Shown here piece after piece: positions 5,789 through 6,022 of a DNA stretch of 6,022 nucleotides (its first letter is position 1; every line of letters begins with the position of its first letter). A program made the translations under genes and the position numbers. The stretch is from Acetobacteraceae bacterium (GTDB lineage: Bacteria > Pseudomonadota > Alphaproteobacteria > Acetobacterales > Acetobacteraceae). The notes under the pieces were generated by a model that was not told where the DNA came from, ran no database searches, and saw only the letters and a list, made by a program, of their open reading frames with translations. The stretch is taken from assembly GCA_030044345.1 (NCBI GenBank), contig JASHVY010000312.1:1-6022 (forward strand), read 5' to 3'.

Positions 5789-6022
5789 ATCAACCCGTAA
5801 CCTTCTATTTTTCCTGCGCTATTTTCCTCAAGTCCCGTCCGGCCATTCCATGCCCGCTTCCACCCGGTCGTTCGGGGCTGAATCAATACATTGTCATCAC
5901 ACTGCACAACAGCATCCAAGGCGGGATTCACAATCTCCTGACGATGCGCGATTTGCCCGGTTTCAGCGATGGTTTCGGCGACCATTGTCATTGATTGGTC
6001 GATTCTCGGAATCTTCTGCGAG

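Larger units (their letters stand above)
5541..6022. other. Gene-poor upstream region with direct repeats
   Basis: This 482-base stretch holds no gene I can support. It is richer in A and T than the genes beyond about 5680. It contains the AAGGA ribosome site of the M20 gene (5550-5554), a 5-base stem CCCCG/CGGGG (5601-5615), and four sets of short direct repeats listed separately or in findings. CATTGTCAT occurs at 5889-5897 and 5983-5991. No convincing -35/-10 pair for the M20 gene was found. Two short plus-strand frames stay open at the window end, from ATG 5850 and ATG 5969; the latter reads MVSATIVIDWSILGIFCE, which is hydrophobic but has no ribosome site. A divergent gene may begin at or beyond 6022, which would make this a shared regulatory region (inference). 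Confidence 0.55.

Noticed and set aside
5656..5991. 111-residue minus-strand open frame
   Set aside because: It has no recognisable domain or convincing ribosome site, runs through the repeat region and ends in a low-complexity tail. It is more likely a chance frame upstream of the M20 gene.
5969..6022. Possible start of a plus-strand membrane protein (MVSATIVIDWSILGIFCE)
   Set aside because: Only 18 codons are visible and no ribosome site precedes the ATG. It is recorded as a possibility, not a gene.

Overview
The window is GC-rich, and its genes are of types common in alphaproteobacteria; I infer a member of that class, possibly Hyphomicrobiales. This comes from base composition and gene content only, with no marker gene to confirm it. 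All five recognisable genes lie on the minus strand, so biological order runs from high to low coordinates: an AbgA-like M20 amidohydrolase (5540-4185), a creatinase/ectoine-hydrolase-like M24 protein (4130-2979), then a branched-chain-amino-acid-type ABC importer: livJ substrate-binding protein (2827-1646), livH permease (1527-628) and the first 208 codons of livM (625-1, running off the window). The ATPase genes livG and livF would be expected beyond base 1.

Layout: positions 5541-6022 hold no gene I can support. They form a long upstream region with several short imperfect direct repeats. The two hydrolase genes are 54 bases apart and probably cotranscribed. A 151-base gap (2828-2978) before livJ holds a short hairpin, a 12-base palindrome, a good sigma70-type promoter (TTGACA, 18-base spacer, CATACC) and an imperfect inverted repeat centred on the -35 box that looks like an operator. 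livJ and livH are separated by 118 bases with a GC-rich hairpin and no T-run, which may set the ratio of binding protein to permease. livH and livM are 2 bases apart and probably translationally coupled.

Taken together this looks like an uptake-and-hydrolysis cassette. A periplasmic LivJ-type protein delivers a small amino-acid-like or amide compound to the membrane permease, and two cytoplasmic amide-bond hydrolases cleave it. The substrate is unknown. The most unusual points are the M24 protein, which appears to have lost all five metal ligands while keeping the creatinase-type histidine; an AbgA-type subunit with no AbgB partner in view; the dyad over the livJ -35 box; and a cluster of short tandem duplications in and around the M20 gene and livJ.
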